A DNA stretch of 14,648 nucleotides from Lachnospiraceae bacterium (GCA_017620055.1 JAFZRD010000133.1:1-14648); one strand, 5' to 3'. Positions 1 to 7,257 are shown, counted from the first letter of the stretch. Numbers and translations are program-made. Notes: generated from the letters alone by a model not told the origin.

Positions 1-560
1 ACGGAAATGATCTTGTCCTTATCGAGTTCCAGCTTTAACGGATATATGATCTTCTGATGTTCCAGATCCTTGCGCTGTTTATATCTCGCGACCATATTGC
101 CGTCTCTTCCGACATAGAGCGCATCCGCTATCAGGTTCGTATCGTTCCAGTTAAGGCCAAGTTCACCGGCCGTTACGATCACACTGTTATCCCCGATCGA
201 ATTGAGTGTGATCGAGGCTCCGGCCATGGATCTGACCTTATCTTTGATCGTCTTGACCGCTTCGTCATATGTCTTGCCGGAAAGGTTGATATCATCGACA
301 TATATACCCTCGAGTATCTTCCCCGAGAGGTCTCTTTCAACCGTCGGCTCTATCTCCATGTTGAACGTATCATCCGAAGATCCCTTCTCGGAACCACTTC
401 TGACGGTCTTCATCGCATCCCTGACAAGACCCGATGCACCCGCAAAAAAATCCTCACCGGAAAATGCGCTCACAGGTAGTGTATCTGCCTGCAGGCAGAG
501 TGCGAGCGCAACAAAAGATGCCGTTATTTTCTTTATGAAACACTGCCGTTTCATCGTCAT
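1..560 (-). CDS. Secreted VanW-type / peptidoglycan-binding-4 protein, 3' end cut off by window edge
   Basis: Only the first 186 codons are inside the window; the frame is open to base 1. The start is the ATG at 560-558, with an AGGAG at 566-570 five bases upstream; a second in-frame ATG at 554-552 is possible. Residues 1-32 form a signal peptide (MKRQCF...KK basic start, hydrophobic core, VSA cleavage-like site). Residues 84-150 (EGIYVDDINLSGKTYDEAV, then ITLN and GELGLNW) match the putative peptidoglycan-binding domain (PF12229 type) found before the VanW domain in Clostridia and Bacilli; GIYVxxINLSGxTxxEA is its usual opening. The VanW domain itself would lie outside the window. Exported VanW-type proteins are thought to act on or bind cell wall, but their activity is not established. 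It follows a 35-aa membrane protein by 21 nt and probably shares its promoter. Confidence 0.75.
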   Translation of the reverse strand, partial: MTMKRQCFIKKITASFVALALCLQADTLPVSAFSGEDFFAGASGLVRDAMKTVRSGSEKGSSDDTFNMEIEPTVERDLSGKILEGIYVDDINLSGKTYDEAVKTIKDKVRSMAGASITLNSIGDNSVIVTAGELGLNWNDTNLIADALYVGRDGNMVARYKQRKDLEHQKIIYPLKLELDKDKIIS

Positions 561-581
561 TGACACTCCTGTCCGATTTGT

Positions 582-689
582 TTATGATACAAGGGCGATA
601 AGGGTAGGTACTATCATCGCGATGACGAGTATCAGTATTATCACTGCCGATATCGTCTGTTTTGTTTTCTTGTTACGAAAATTCATCAT
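582..689 (-). CDS. Small single-pass membrane protein, 35 aa (Prli42/DUF4044-like in form)
   Basis: A short frame starts at ATG 689-687 and ends at TAA 584-582. It has a well-placed GAGGAA at 697-702, seven bases before the ATG. The product has a short basic N-terminus (NFRNKKTKQT) followed by about 22 hydrophobic residues (ISAVIILILVIAMIVPTLIA) reaching almost to the C-terminus. This is the layout of tiny Firmicutes membrane proteins such as Prli42, the stressosome anchor of Listeria, and DUF4044; residue-level identity to either cannot be claimed. A real ribosome binding site, an overlapping-free 21-nt gap to the VanW-type gene and a plausible promoter upstream (715-743) support it as a gene. 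Function is unknown; membrane location with the N-terminus in the cytoplasm is inferred from the positive-inside rule. Confidence 0.7.
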   Translation of the reverse strand: MMNFRNKKTKQTISAVIILILVIAMIVPTLIALVS

Positions 690-714
690 GACGGATTTCC
701 TCAAAATCTGCTGA

Positions 715-743
715 ATTATTGCCAAATATCGCTTACAGATCAA
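715..743 (-). promoter_or_regulatory. Candidate sigma-A promoter for the 35-aa protein / VanW-type operon
   Basis: On the minus strand, TTGATC (743-738) and AATAAT (720-715) are separated by exactly 17 bases. They lie 26 bases before the start codon at 689, leaving a short leader that carries the GAGGAA ribosome binding site. It sits in the 68-bp gap between divergent genes. Both boxes deviate from consensus (TTGACA/TATAAT), so this is a reasonable but unproven call. Confidence 0.4.
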
Positions 744-757
744 TTAGGTAATTATAT

Positions 758-1498
758 ATGATATCACCTTTATTTACAACCATCGTACTGCTCGCGGGCT
801 TCATATTCGTGTTCATGAAGTTCACTTCCTCACGGCCCGAAGACGGCCTTCGAAGCTTCAGGGAAAAAGAGCGCCGCGCAAACAATACGTTAAAGCAGCC
901 TCTCGACGATCTGCCGTTCGTAAAGGTCCCTTTGGAAGACATCCCGATGCCCGAACCGGCGGTCAATGAAAGATGCGCTTCCCTTATAAGTGAGATCAAA
1001 CGCCTTGCCGAACTCAAGATCGTAAACCTTACGGGGATCTCCAATACGGATCTGAAGCTCACATACGGGGCTCCGAATCTTCCGATCCTGACGGAGTATG
1101 ATCAGAACTTCACTTCTCTTACGAAGAACATCTTCGATCTCGGCTGCGAATACAAAAACGCGGGATTTGAAGATGAAGCCATAGCCACACTGAATGCCGG
1201 GATCAAAGTCGGTACCGATATATCCGGCAACTATACGATCCTCGCGGAGATATATGCCGAAAAGGGTCAGTATGTTGAGATCCAGCGTCTCATCAACTGT
1301 GCGGACAACATCAGATCCCTTACGAAAAATTCAACGATAAACAAACTTCAAAACATTCTCGATTCACACACATCCGCAGTCATCAAACTGTCCGACGACG
1401 GGGAGTCTTCTTCTTCAGAGGCTCCTGACAATATCCTGCCAGCGGACATCCTTGACATTCTGGAGACTGTGCCCTGCAGCGACCCCGACCAAACGTGA
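758..1498 (+). CDS. Membrane-anchored TPR-like protein, function unknown
   Basis: A 246-aa protein with one N-terminal hydrophobic segment (residues 3-21) followed by a charged stalk (RPEDGLRSFREKERRAN) and a soluble, helical domain. Residues about 120-205 read as TPR-like helix pairs (DLGCEYKNAGFEDEAIATLNAG, then YTILAEIYAEKGQYVEIQRL): small/large residue spacing and the AGFEDEA turn are typical. I recognise the pattern RPEDxxxSFxxxERRAN...PLDDLxF...P as one shared by proteins beside nth in Lachnospiraceae, but this is from memory. There is no export cleavage site, so it probably stays anchored with the domain in the cytoplasm, in keeping with RPED..RxKERR after the membrane segment. The ribosome binding site is weak (TAGGT, nine bases before ATG). 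The last 38 codons, an acidic low-complexity tail, overlap the 3' end of nth on the other strand by 116 bp. Confidence 0.8.
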   Translation: MISPLFTTIVLLAGFIFVFMKFTSSRPEDGLRSFREKERRANNTLKQPLDDLPFVKVPLEDIPMPEPAVNERCASLISEIKRLAELKIVNLTGISNTDLKLTYGAPNLPILTEYDQNFTSLTKNIFDLGCEYKNAGFEDEAIATLNAGIKVGTDISGNYTILAEIYAEKGQYVEIQRLINCADNIRSLTKNSTINKLQNILDSHTSAVIKLSDDGESSSSEAPDNILPADILDILETVPCSDPDQT

Positions 1499-2039
1499 TG
1501 AACCAGATATTGATGAGTATCCAGTACTCTTCCGGTATGACCTTCATGAGGTCATATTCTATCTTCACGGGATCTTCTTCGCTTGTAAGCTTAAGGCGTC
1601 CCGCTATCCTCTTTACATGCGTATCGACGACAATACTCGGTATACCGTAGATGTTCCCTCTGATAACGTTCGCGGTCTTGCGTCCGACTCCGGGAAGCTT
1701 TGTAAGCTCATCTATATCGCTCGGAACTTCTCCGCCGTACTCTTCGACGAGCATCCGGGCACATCCGATTATGTTCCTTGCTTTGTTATGGTAAAATCCC
1801 GTCTGCCTGATATCCTGTTCCATCTCGGCAATGTCGGCATTTGCAAAATCACTGAGTGTTTTGTATTTGACGAAGAGATCCTTCGTTACGATATTGACTC
1901 TTGCGTCGGTACACTGTGCGCTGAGTATGGTCGCAATGAGAAGCTGCCATGCGTTCGAATGATCGAGATAACATCTTACCTCATCCGAATACATGTCCCT
2001 GAAAATCTCTATTATCTCAAGCGTTCTTTTTGTTGCCAT
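1383..2039 (-). CDS. nth: Endonuclease III (DNA glycosylase/AP lyase)
   Basis: A 218-aa base-excision-repair enzyme that removes oxidised pyrimidines and nicks at the resulting abasic site. All hallmarks are present: LLIATILSAQCTD at 33-45; the helix-hairpin-helix LPGVGRKTANVI at 115-126 with catalytic Lys121; catalytic Asp139 in VVDTHVKRIAGRL; and the C-terminal [4Fe-4S] ligands in CRAQSPECQGCPLAGYC, spaced C-x6-C-x2-C-x5-C. Length matches the family (E. coli Nth 211 aa; its catalytic pair is Lys120/Asp138). The start is ATG 2039-2037, preceded at nine bases by AGGA (2049-2052); the frame extends eight codons further upstream, but the homologous N-terminus and ribosome binding site favour this ATG. 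It overlaps the end of the DUF5662 gene by 23 bp and ends inside the convergent TPR-like gene. It is probably the last gene of the operon that begins with the Na/Pi symporter. Confidence 0.96.
   Translation of the reverse strand: MATKRTLEIIEIFRDMYSDEVRCYLDHSNAWQLLIATILSAQCTDARVNIVTKDLFVKYKTLSDFANADIAEMEQDIRQTGFYHNKARNIIGCARMLVEEYGGEVPSDIDELTKLPGVGRKTANVIRGNIYGIPSIVVDTHVKRIAGRLKLTSEEDPVKIEYDLMKVIPEEYWILINIWFITFGRGRCRAQSPECQGCPLAGYCQEPLKKKTPRRRTV
1536..1556 (+). other. Perfect 8-bp inverted repeat just past the TPR-like gene, inside nth
   Basis: TATGACCT (1536-1543) and AGGTCATA (1549-1556) are perfectly complementary with a five-base loop (TCATG). The stem begins 37 bases after the stop codon of the plus-strand TPR-like gene. 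The bases that follow (TTCTATCTTC) are pyrimidine-rich but lack a clean T run, so it is not a textbook intrinsic terminator. It may stabilise or end the plus-strand transcript, or it may simply follow from the nth coding sequence, which reads EYDLMKVI here. Confidence 0.3.
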
Positions 2040-2643
2040 TGTGCTTCTTCCTGCGGTTGGCAAAATGCTCTGCTATCCTTGCTCCGGGATAATGCTTCAG
2101 GATGACGTTCCTGATATAGCTCTCGGTCACCTCGGGTCCGTTTGCCGCGAGCATCTTCAGGAGATTCTCCAGTTCCTGTCTCGTATGCTCTTCCATCAGG
2201 CTTGTGTAATTGCCCCTCTGATAATACTGAAGAGGCATGTCGTATGTGAAGTGTCCTTTGTTGTATATCGCGGAAGCCGCAACGCGGTCGACATACATCT
2301 CGACAAGATATCGCTTCGGCATCCTGGTCGGGACGATCACATGCTCTTCTCCTTCGCGCTCGCCTTTTCGAGCCGGCTTGTAATCCGTCCAGTACTCGTA
2401 ATGATGTTTGTTGCGTCCCTTGTGATGTATCCAGGCTTCAGAGTACCCCTTCTTCTCGCGCTCGGCATTGTTGGGACTCCTGTATCCCTGATAATACTTC
2501 GCGCCGACAAAGAATTCCTCCGGACTGTATTTGCTAAGGTCGTGTGTCAGTCCCTGCAGATACAGGCCAACCCGGAAACACCCTCTTCTGACCTCCCGTC
2601 TGTGTTCGTTAACGGTCATGAAATGTTTCAGAAGCTTAAGCAT
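2017..2643 (-). CDS. DUF5662 family protein
   Basis: A 208-aa soluble protein of the family known as DUF5662. Diagnostic stretches are GLTHDLSKYSPEEF (31-44), a YFQG/YYQGYRSPNNAERE-type loop (50-62), WIHHKGRNKHHYEYW (71-85) and MPKRYLVEMYVDRVAAS (108-124). The paired His-Asp at 34-35, the His-rich block at 73-81 and the downstream Asp119 resemble the metal-binding layout of HD-type hydrolases, so a metal-dependent hydrolase role is a reasonable inference; no reaction is established. The start ATG at 2643-2641 lies inside the end of the symporter gene (the overlap ATGCTTAA is 8 nt) and has a strong GGGGAGG six bases upstream, which points to translational coupling. The 3' end overlaps the nth start by 23 bp. 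Confidence 0.85.
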   Translation of the reverse strand: MLKLLKHFMTVNEHRREVRRGCFRVGLYLQGLTHDLSKYSPEEFFVGAKYYQGYRSPNNAEREKKGYSEAWIHHKGRNKHHYEYWTDYKPARKGEREGEEHVIVPTRMPKRYLVEMYVDRVAASAIYNKGHFTYDMPLQYYQRGNYTSLMEEHTRQELENLLKMLAANGPEVTESYIRNVILKHYPGARIAEHFANRRKKHNGNKKNA

Positions 2644-4456
2644 TTACAGCCTCCCCTTTTGCATCTATCTCCGACAGTCTGTCGTAGTATGTCCTGTGAA
2701 CTTCTTCGTATTCCCTGTTGTATTCCTCGTTCTTGCCCTGATGTATCGAGGCGGTGTATGAATGCCTGCTGTTGTCGACTTCGGAGCTGACTCTTGCAAT
2801 GGTCGCGATTCCTATGTTGGAACACGTCTTACCTATTCTCTCGACGTTTGACAGGATATCCGAGAAGATAACGCCGGCCCTTACGGTACACATCCCCTCA
2901 CGCAGGCGCACGAGATGATTGTCGTGAAGCGTTGATACAAGCTCCTGGAGTACCGATACGCACGGCTCGATATGATATGCGGCACTCACGTTCCTCTTCT
3001 GGAACGCCTTGGCCGAATAACCTATGATCTCATCAACAAGCTTCTTCGTAAGTTCTATCTCTCCCATCGCGGTAGGGGAGAACACTATCCTCTCATCGTG
3101 GAGGGTTGTTGCCGCATCCGCCATCTTGTCGGCATAATCCCCGAGATGCTCGAATTCGGAAACAAGTTTGTGGTACTGTTTCAATATACGTATGTGAAGA
3201 TCCTCGCTGACATAAGGTGCGAGCTGGACCAGATATTTGTCCACATGATCCGTCAGATAATCTATGTTCTCCTCTTCATCATGTATCTCCTCTATCACAT
3301 CCTCGTTATATTCCTTTATGACCGAATATGCTTTGTATATGTTCTCCACAGCCGCATCGTACATGATGTTCAGTACGTCGTAACAACCTCCGAACGCGAT
3401 GGCCGGTGTCCTGAAGAACACGGGGTTGAGTGCCGTGATCTTGTCCGCGTATTTGCCTGCCGCAACTTTATCATCCTTGACCATCGTCTTGGAGAGCTTC
3501 TTGATCACACCTCCGACAGGAAGCAGGATGACCGCGCTGGCAAGATTAAATACCGAGTTCACGTTCGCGATGCTTCCCGAACGCATCGTTGCGTTCCAGA
3601 GACCGTCAATGACTCCCGTCTTTTTCAGTATGAACACAACAACAAGAACGAGGACCGTTTTGCAGAGGTTATAGATTATATTGAGAAGACCGACTCTCTT
3701 CGAATCGGCATTGGCTCCTATCGAACATACGATACCGGTCGTAACACAGTCACCGAGATATACGCCGACGATAACAACATACACAACCTTGAACGGGATC
3801 GTGCCCGCCTGTGAAAATGCCTGCAGCATACCGATGGTCGCCGATGAACTCTGGAGAACGAACGCTATGATCGCACCGGTCAGATATCCGATGACCGGAT
3901 TGTTACCCATGTTCTCGAACAGAACATCCACAATACCGCTTTCAGAAAATGCGCTTACGGCACTTGTCATGTTCATCAGACCGGTAAACAGTATACCGAA
4001 GCCGACCGCGATGTTACCGAAGTTGTCAGACCTTTTGAACCTGAACCCCATTATGAGGACTATACCGATTATGAGAGCAAGGGGGGCAAGTGTTGATGGC
4101 TGGAAGAACTGAAGGAACGATCCCTTTTCCGCATTGATGTCCATGAGTCTGATAATCTGACCCGTTATGGTCGTTCCGACGTTTGCACCTACGATTATTC
4201 CGAAAGACTGATCGAACGACAGGACGCCCGCTGCCACAAGACCGGACGTGATGACTATCGTCGCCGTTGAAGACTGGATGATGGCGGTAATGATCATACC
4301 GAGGAAAAATGCTTTCACCGCGTTATCGGTGATCTTGCCGATAACTATCTTCAGCGTTCCCGAAGCGCTTTCCTTGAGGTTATTGCCCATCAGCTTCATT
4401 CCGTACAGGAACAGAGCCAGTCCGCCGAGCAGTGATATAGCACTGAATATGTACAT
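2636..4456 (-). CDS. Na/Pi cotransporter family protein with C-terminal PhoU-like domain
   Basis: A 606-aa integral membrane protein of the PNaS (NptA/YjbB) family, which takes up phosphate driven by sodium. The two inverted transport repeats each carry the family signature: QSSTAT at 61-66 and QSSSAT at 202-207, within about eight membrane segments spanning residues 1-320. Residues about 345-560 form a cytoplasmic PhoU-like helical domain with metal-binding-type motifs EHLGDYADKM (436-445) and a weaker second copy ERIGKTCSNI (539-548) in which the usual Asp is Lys. The PhoU tail is common in bacterial members and is thought to sense or gate phosphate. The ATG at 4456 has an AGAGGA about eight bases upstream. 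It is first of a tight trio with DUF5662 and nth, and sits 70 bp after the yfhO-like gene. Confidence 0.93.
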   Translation of the reverse strand: MYIFSAISLLGGLALFLYGMKLMGNNLKESASGTLKIVIGKITDNAVKAFFLGMIITAIIQSSTATIVITSGLVAAGVLSFDQSFGIIVGANVGTTITGQIIRLMDINAEKGSFLQFFQPSTLAPLALIIGIVLIMGFRFKRSDNFGNIAVGFGILFTGLMNMTSAVSAFSESGIVDVLFENMGNNPVIGYLTGAIIAFVLQSSSATIGMLQAFSQAGTIPFKVVYVVIVGVYLGDCVTTGIVCSIGANADSKRVGLLNIIYNLCKTVLVLVVVFILKKTGVIDGLWNATMRSGSIANVNSVFNLASAVILLPVGGVIKKLSKTMVKDDKVAAGKYADKITALNPVFFRTPAIAFGGCYDVLNIMYDAAVENIYKAYSVIKEYNEDVIEEIHDEEENIDYLTDHVDKYLVQLAPYVSEDLHIRILKQYHKLVSEFEHLGDYADKMADAATTLHDERIVFSPTAMGEIELTKKLVDEIIGYSAKAFQKRNVSAAYHIEPCVSVLQELVSTLHDNHLVRLREGMCTVRAGVIFSDILSNVERIGKTCSNIGIATIARVSSEVDNSRHSYTASIHQGKNEEYNREYEEVHRTYYDRLSEIDAKGEAVNA

Positions 4457-4490
4457 GTCTTAATTCCTCTGAATCACAGTTGTCCGTACC

Positions 4491-4504
4491 GCTATAAGTA
4501 TAGC
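4491..4504. promoter_or_regulatory. 14-bp perfect dyad in the symporter leader (possible operator)
   Basis: GCTATA-AG-TATAGC is a perfect inverted repeat in the 70-bp gap upstream of the Na/Pi symporter. Read on the minus strand it contains TATACT and TATAGC, both -10-like. TTGAGT (minus strand, 4520-4515) lies 16 bases before TATAGC, giving a possible weak promoter overlapping the dyad. Such a layout would suit a repressor site, but no regulator is implicated by the sequence. Confidence 0.3.
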
Positions 4505-4526
4505 AAATATGCACTCAAATGGTACG

Positions 4527-7136
4527 TCATTTGGTAATTTTCTGTAATTTCGACCTTTTGAACAATTTTTCCTTTAACATGAACTTCTCATTATGCAAAT
4601 TTATTACTGTTATGCGTCCGAAGAAGAGGATCAGACCGATGATGCTCGTTGCGATCCCGGCATATGTTCCTTCGGGCGTGTATCTCATATCGACGACATG
4701 ATCCCCGGAAGGCACCTCAAAGCACATGAGTTCTCCGATGGCAGCCTTTGTTTCAACCGTATCGCCGTCGCATGTAACTTTCCATGCCTTCTCGTAAGGT
4801 ATCGACATCATGACTGTCTGTGTCTTATTGCCCTTTGTCTCAAATGTCAGGTGGGAGCTTTTGATCTTTGTCACGTTTCCGATCCCTTTATCAAGCTCCT
4901 TTGCGGCATCGGCCCATTTTGAAAGCGCCTCCGGGTCCTCATAGTAAAAGCAGGGTTCGGTAATATCGAGCGCGTCATCTTTGATCTGCATCCTTATCTC
5001 AACCGTATCCCCGGGGCTGTATGTCCCGGCACACAGTGTGTTCCAGTGGTTCACGGTAAAGTACACATCCCTCGACTCACCGTTTACGAACACTTCCCCG
5101 TTCTGTCTTTCCGGAGCGTAGAAGTACATGTAGAGCGGCATGTTCTCGGTTATGTTCATCGTGTATACGACGTATCCTTCATCGTCCGTTCTCACATAAT
5201 GTCCCCTGGTATCCTCTTTTGCTCCGTCAAGCAATACTTCAGGCTGTGCTTTGATAAAGACCGGGGTATCGCTCCAGTATGAGGCTATGTGATTTTGTTT
5301 CTCGAATGTATTTCCCTCCGATATGTCGATATCACAAAGCCCGTCGGGCGCGATGTATGCCATCGGCAGAGCGTTGGTATTCTCATAGGCGTAATACTTT
5401 CCGGAATAAGACATGCTTTCGTACGGTTTCTCAACCGAATCGAATCTGGAGATGTAATACCTGATCCCGAAGAAGTTATCCGTGAACGAAGTGCTTCCTC
5501 CGTTGTAGTAAGTGAAATAAACCGTCTTACAGAATCCGAAGTTGACAAGCCAGTCAAGGATCTCATCCTTCTCGCATGAACTGTCATGGGACAGACCTAT
5601 GTAATCAAACAGTGACGGGTCGTTGATCGCCCTGTCAAAATCTTTCTCTATCCTGTAGAATCCGTCATCGGTACTCTTCACATACGATATGACGTCTCCT
5701 ATGTCCCTGTAATCCTCGAAGAACTGCGCCATCTCCGGGAGTGGCTCTCCGAGCGCGTTAAGGCATATGTACGATGTCTTCGAACTGTACACCATTTCGG
5801 CAAGCGATACCGCAAGAAGGATCACAAATCCGGCAGTCCTTACCCTGCCTTTCTTTGTCATCATGAACGCCGTCACACCGACTGCCGCGACAAGAATCGC
5901 GTTCAAAACAAGCCGATAAGCGTCAAGGTACGGATTACTCCTGAGGAACAGGTATGCCATGTAGAGATACATAACGGCGGCGGCCATGACGATCATTCCT
6001 GTCTTCTTCTTTTCTCCTTCGTCATCCGTGATCGCGATGAACCCTTTATATCCGAGAACGATCGCCGTTATGCTGATGTAATACGCGTATCTCCAGTAGA
6101 ATCCCTCGGGATTGTTGAAACCGTGCCAGACTGCATCGATGGCATTGATCCACATACTCACCGATACGGCCGCGATGATAAATACAGCCGCCAGCTTTTC
6201 CCGAAGCCTTATGCCCGAAGAGATGAAGTAAACGATCATAAAGAAGAACACCGCTACGGAACAGTATATGAGTGGCCTCAGGTCGTTTCTGGCACATCCG
6301 GCGAACATTCCCGCAAAGAGCTGGTCTATCGGGAATCTCCTGTACATACCGTAATCCGCACCCGTTGTTGTTTTCTCTCCGAGAAGCGACAGTCCAGTCC
6401 TTATGAGGAAAAATCCGTCGACAAGAAGCACCGTGATGCCCGAGAGCGCCAGGCTTCCGATCTTCTTAACATACGAGGTGTCCTCAATGATCTTTGCGAT
6501 ATAGCAAAGTACGAGGAAGATCACAAGCATGAATCCCATATGATAATTGATATAGATGAAGACGCATGCGGATATGACAAACGGTATGAAACTCTTCTTC
6601 CCGTCAAGATATTCAAGGAAGAAGTACAGGACAAGGGGCAGTATCATCAACGCCCCGAAGTAGATCGTCAGAACTAGATATCCGAAGAAGAACGCGCAGA
6701 ACGAATACGCGGTCGAGAACAGGAGCGACATCCATGTTTTTTTGTATCTGTTATTGAGAAGGATCGAAGTACACAGGCCCGCGATCGAGACCTGGATCGT
6801 GAACACGAGCTCGATACCCACTGCTATCTTCTCGCCGGGAAACAGCATCAGCAGGAACAGTAGCGGATCGTGAAGCTGAAATGCGGCCAGTCCCGGAAAA
6901 TCACCCCCGAGAGTCTTCGTCAGCATGTATGACCAGTCGTTGTTCGTCCTGAGCGTATTGATAAAATACGCATAGAAGTTGACGAACTCCACATCCATGT
7001 CACCCGTCAGTATCGAGGAGGCCCCGAACGGATATATACCGCAGACGGCCCAGAACACCGCCATGCATAAAAAAGGGATAAGAAACGCACATGCGAATAT
7101 CGCAGCTTTGCTTTCTTTGATCCTTGCAGTTCTCAT
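4527..7136 (-). CDS. YfhO family membrane protein (GT-C-type glycosyltransferase-like)
   Basis: An 869-aa polytopic membrane protein. About a dozen hydrophobic helices fill the first 460 residues, followed by a large extracytoplasmic region of about 360 residues rich in beta-type sequence, then one last helix (GIATSIIGLILFFGRI) and a basic tail (KEKLFKRSK). The N-terminal motifs match YfhO: GIYPFG, then GDMDVEFVNFYAYF with its acidic catalytic-type Asp, then TLGGDFPGLAAFQLHDPLLFL. YfhO proteins are GT-C-fold enzymes; Bacillus and Listeria members glycosylate teichoic or lipoteichoic acid outside the membrane using undecaprenyl-linked sugars. The substrate here is not knowable from sequence. 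I place the start at ATG 7136: it has GGGAAAGG ten bases upstream and is followed at once by a basic anchor and first helix. An in-frame ATG at 7178 would add 14 residues but overlaps the likely -10 box and lacks a good ribosome binding site. Confidence 0.85.
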   Translation of the reverse strand: MRTARIKESKAAIFACAFLIPFLCMAVFWAVCGIYPFGASSILTGDMDVEFVNFYAYFINTLRTNNDWSYMLTKTLGGDFPGLAAFQLHDPLLFLLMLFPGEKIAVGIELVFTIQVSIAGLCTSILLNNRYKKTWMSLLFSTAYSFCAFFFGYLVLTIYFGALMILPLVLYFFLEYLDGKKSFIPFVISACVFIYINYHMGFMLVIFLVLCYIAKIIEDTSYVKKIGSLALSGITVLLVDGFFLIRTGLSLLGEKTTTGADYGMYRRFPIDQLFAGMFAGCARNDLRPLIYCSVAVFFFMIVYFISSGIRLREKLAAVFIIAAVSVSMWINAIDAVWHGFNNPEGFYWRYAYYISITAIVLGYKGFIAITDDEGEKKKTGMIVMAAAVMYLYMAYLFLRSNPYLDAYRLVLNAILVAAVGVTAFMMTKKGRVRTAGFVILLAVSLAEMVYSSKTSYICLNALGEPLPEMAQFFEDYRDIGDVISYVKSTDDGFYRIEKDFDRAINDPSLFDYIGLSHDSSCEKDEILDWLVNFGFCKTVYFTYYNGGSTSFTDNFFGIRYYISRFDSVEKPYESMSYSGKYYAYENTNALPMAYIAPDGLCDIDISEGNTFEKQNHIASYWSDTPVFIKAQPEVLLDGAKEDTRGHYVRTDDEGYVVYTMNITENMPLYMYFYAPERQNGEVFVNGESRDVYFTVNHWNTLCAGTYSPGDTVEIRMQIKDDALDITEPCFYYEDPEALSKWADAAKELDKGIGNVTKIKSSHLTFETKGNKTQTVMMSIPYEKAWKVTCDGDTVETKAAIGELMCFEVPSGDHVVDMRYTPEGTYAGIATSIIGLILFFGRITVINLHNEKFMLKEKLFKRSKLQKITK

Positions 7137-7154
7137 CAGATACAAACCTTTCCC

Positions 7155-7170
7155 GGACCGCTCGCGGTCC
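7155..7170 (-). promoter_or_regulatory. Leader hairpin immediately upstream of the yfhO-like ribosome binding site
   Basis: GGACCGC-TC-GCGGTCC is a perfect 7+2+7 palindrome; as RNA it would form at least a 6-bp, very GC-rich stem with a CGAG loop on the minus strand. It lies between the two possible start codons, directly before GGGAAAGG (7154-7147). If the -10 at 7177-7182 is used, this stem would sit at the very 5' end of the mRNA, where it could protect the transcript or influence translation. Confidence 0.4.
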
Positions 7171-7176
7171 TCATTC

Positions 7177-7206
7177 ATTCTATCTCATTTGCGGACGCAA
7201 GTACAA
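7177..7206 (-). promoter_or_regulatory. Candidate promoter for the yfhO-like gene, with a dyad in its spacer
   Basis: Minus-strand TTGTAC (7206-7201) and TAGAAT (7182-7177) are 18 bases apart. The spacer contains TTGCG-TC-CGCAA (7200-7189), a perfect 5+2+5 dyad placed where a repressor would block RNA polymerase. Transcription would begin about seven bases past the -10, near 7170, giving a leader of about 34 bases for the ATG at 7136. Confidence 0.4.
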
Positions 7207-7219
7207 TATAAGAATATTA

Positions 7220-7248
7220 TTTACAAGCCTATTCCCTTGCTATAGAAT
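7220..7248 (+). promoter_or_regulatory. Candidate promoter for the MATE transporter gene
   Basis: TTTACA (7220-7225) and TAGAAT (7243-7248) are separated by exactly 17 bases and lie in the divergent gap. The ATG at 7258 is only nine bases past the -10 box, so the expected transcript would have almost no leader. Confidence 0.45.
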
Positions 7249-7257
7249 ACAGCTGTC

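Noticed and set aside
202..714. A 170-codon plus-strand frame opposite the VanW-type gene
   Set aside because: The minus strand carries a signal peptide, a recognisable wall-binding domain and good ribosome binding sites for two genes; the plus frame is a shadow.
1993..2790. A 265-codon plus-strand frame over nth and DUF5662
   Set aside because: Both minus-strand genes have family motifs and ribosome binding sites; the plus-strand product resembles nothing and has no such support.
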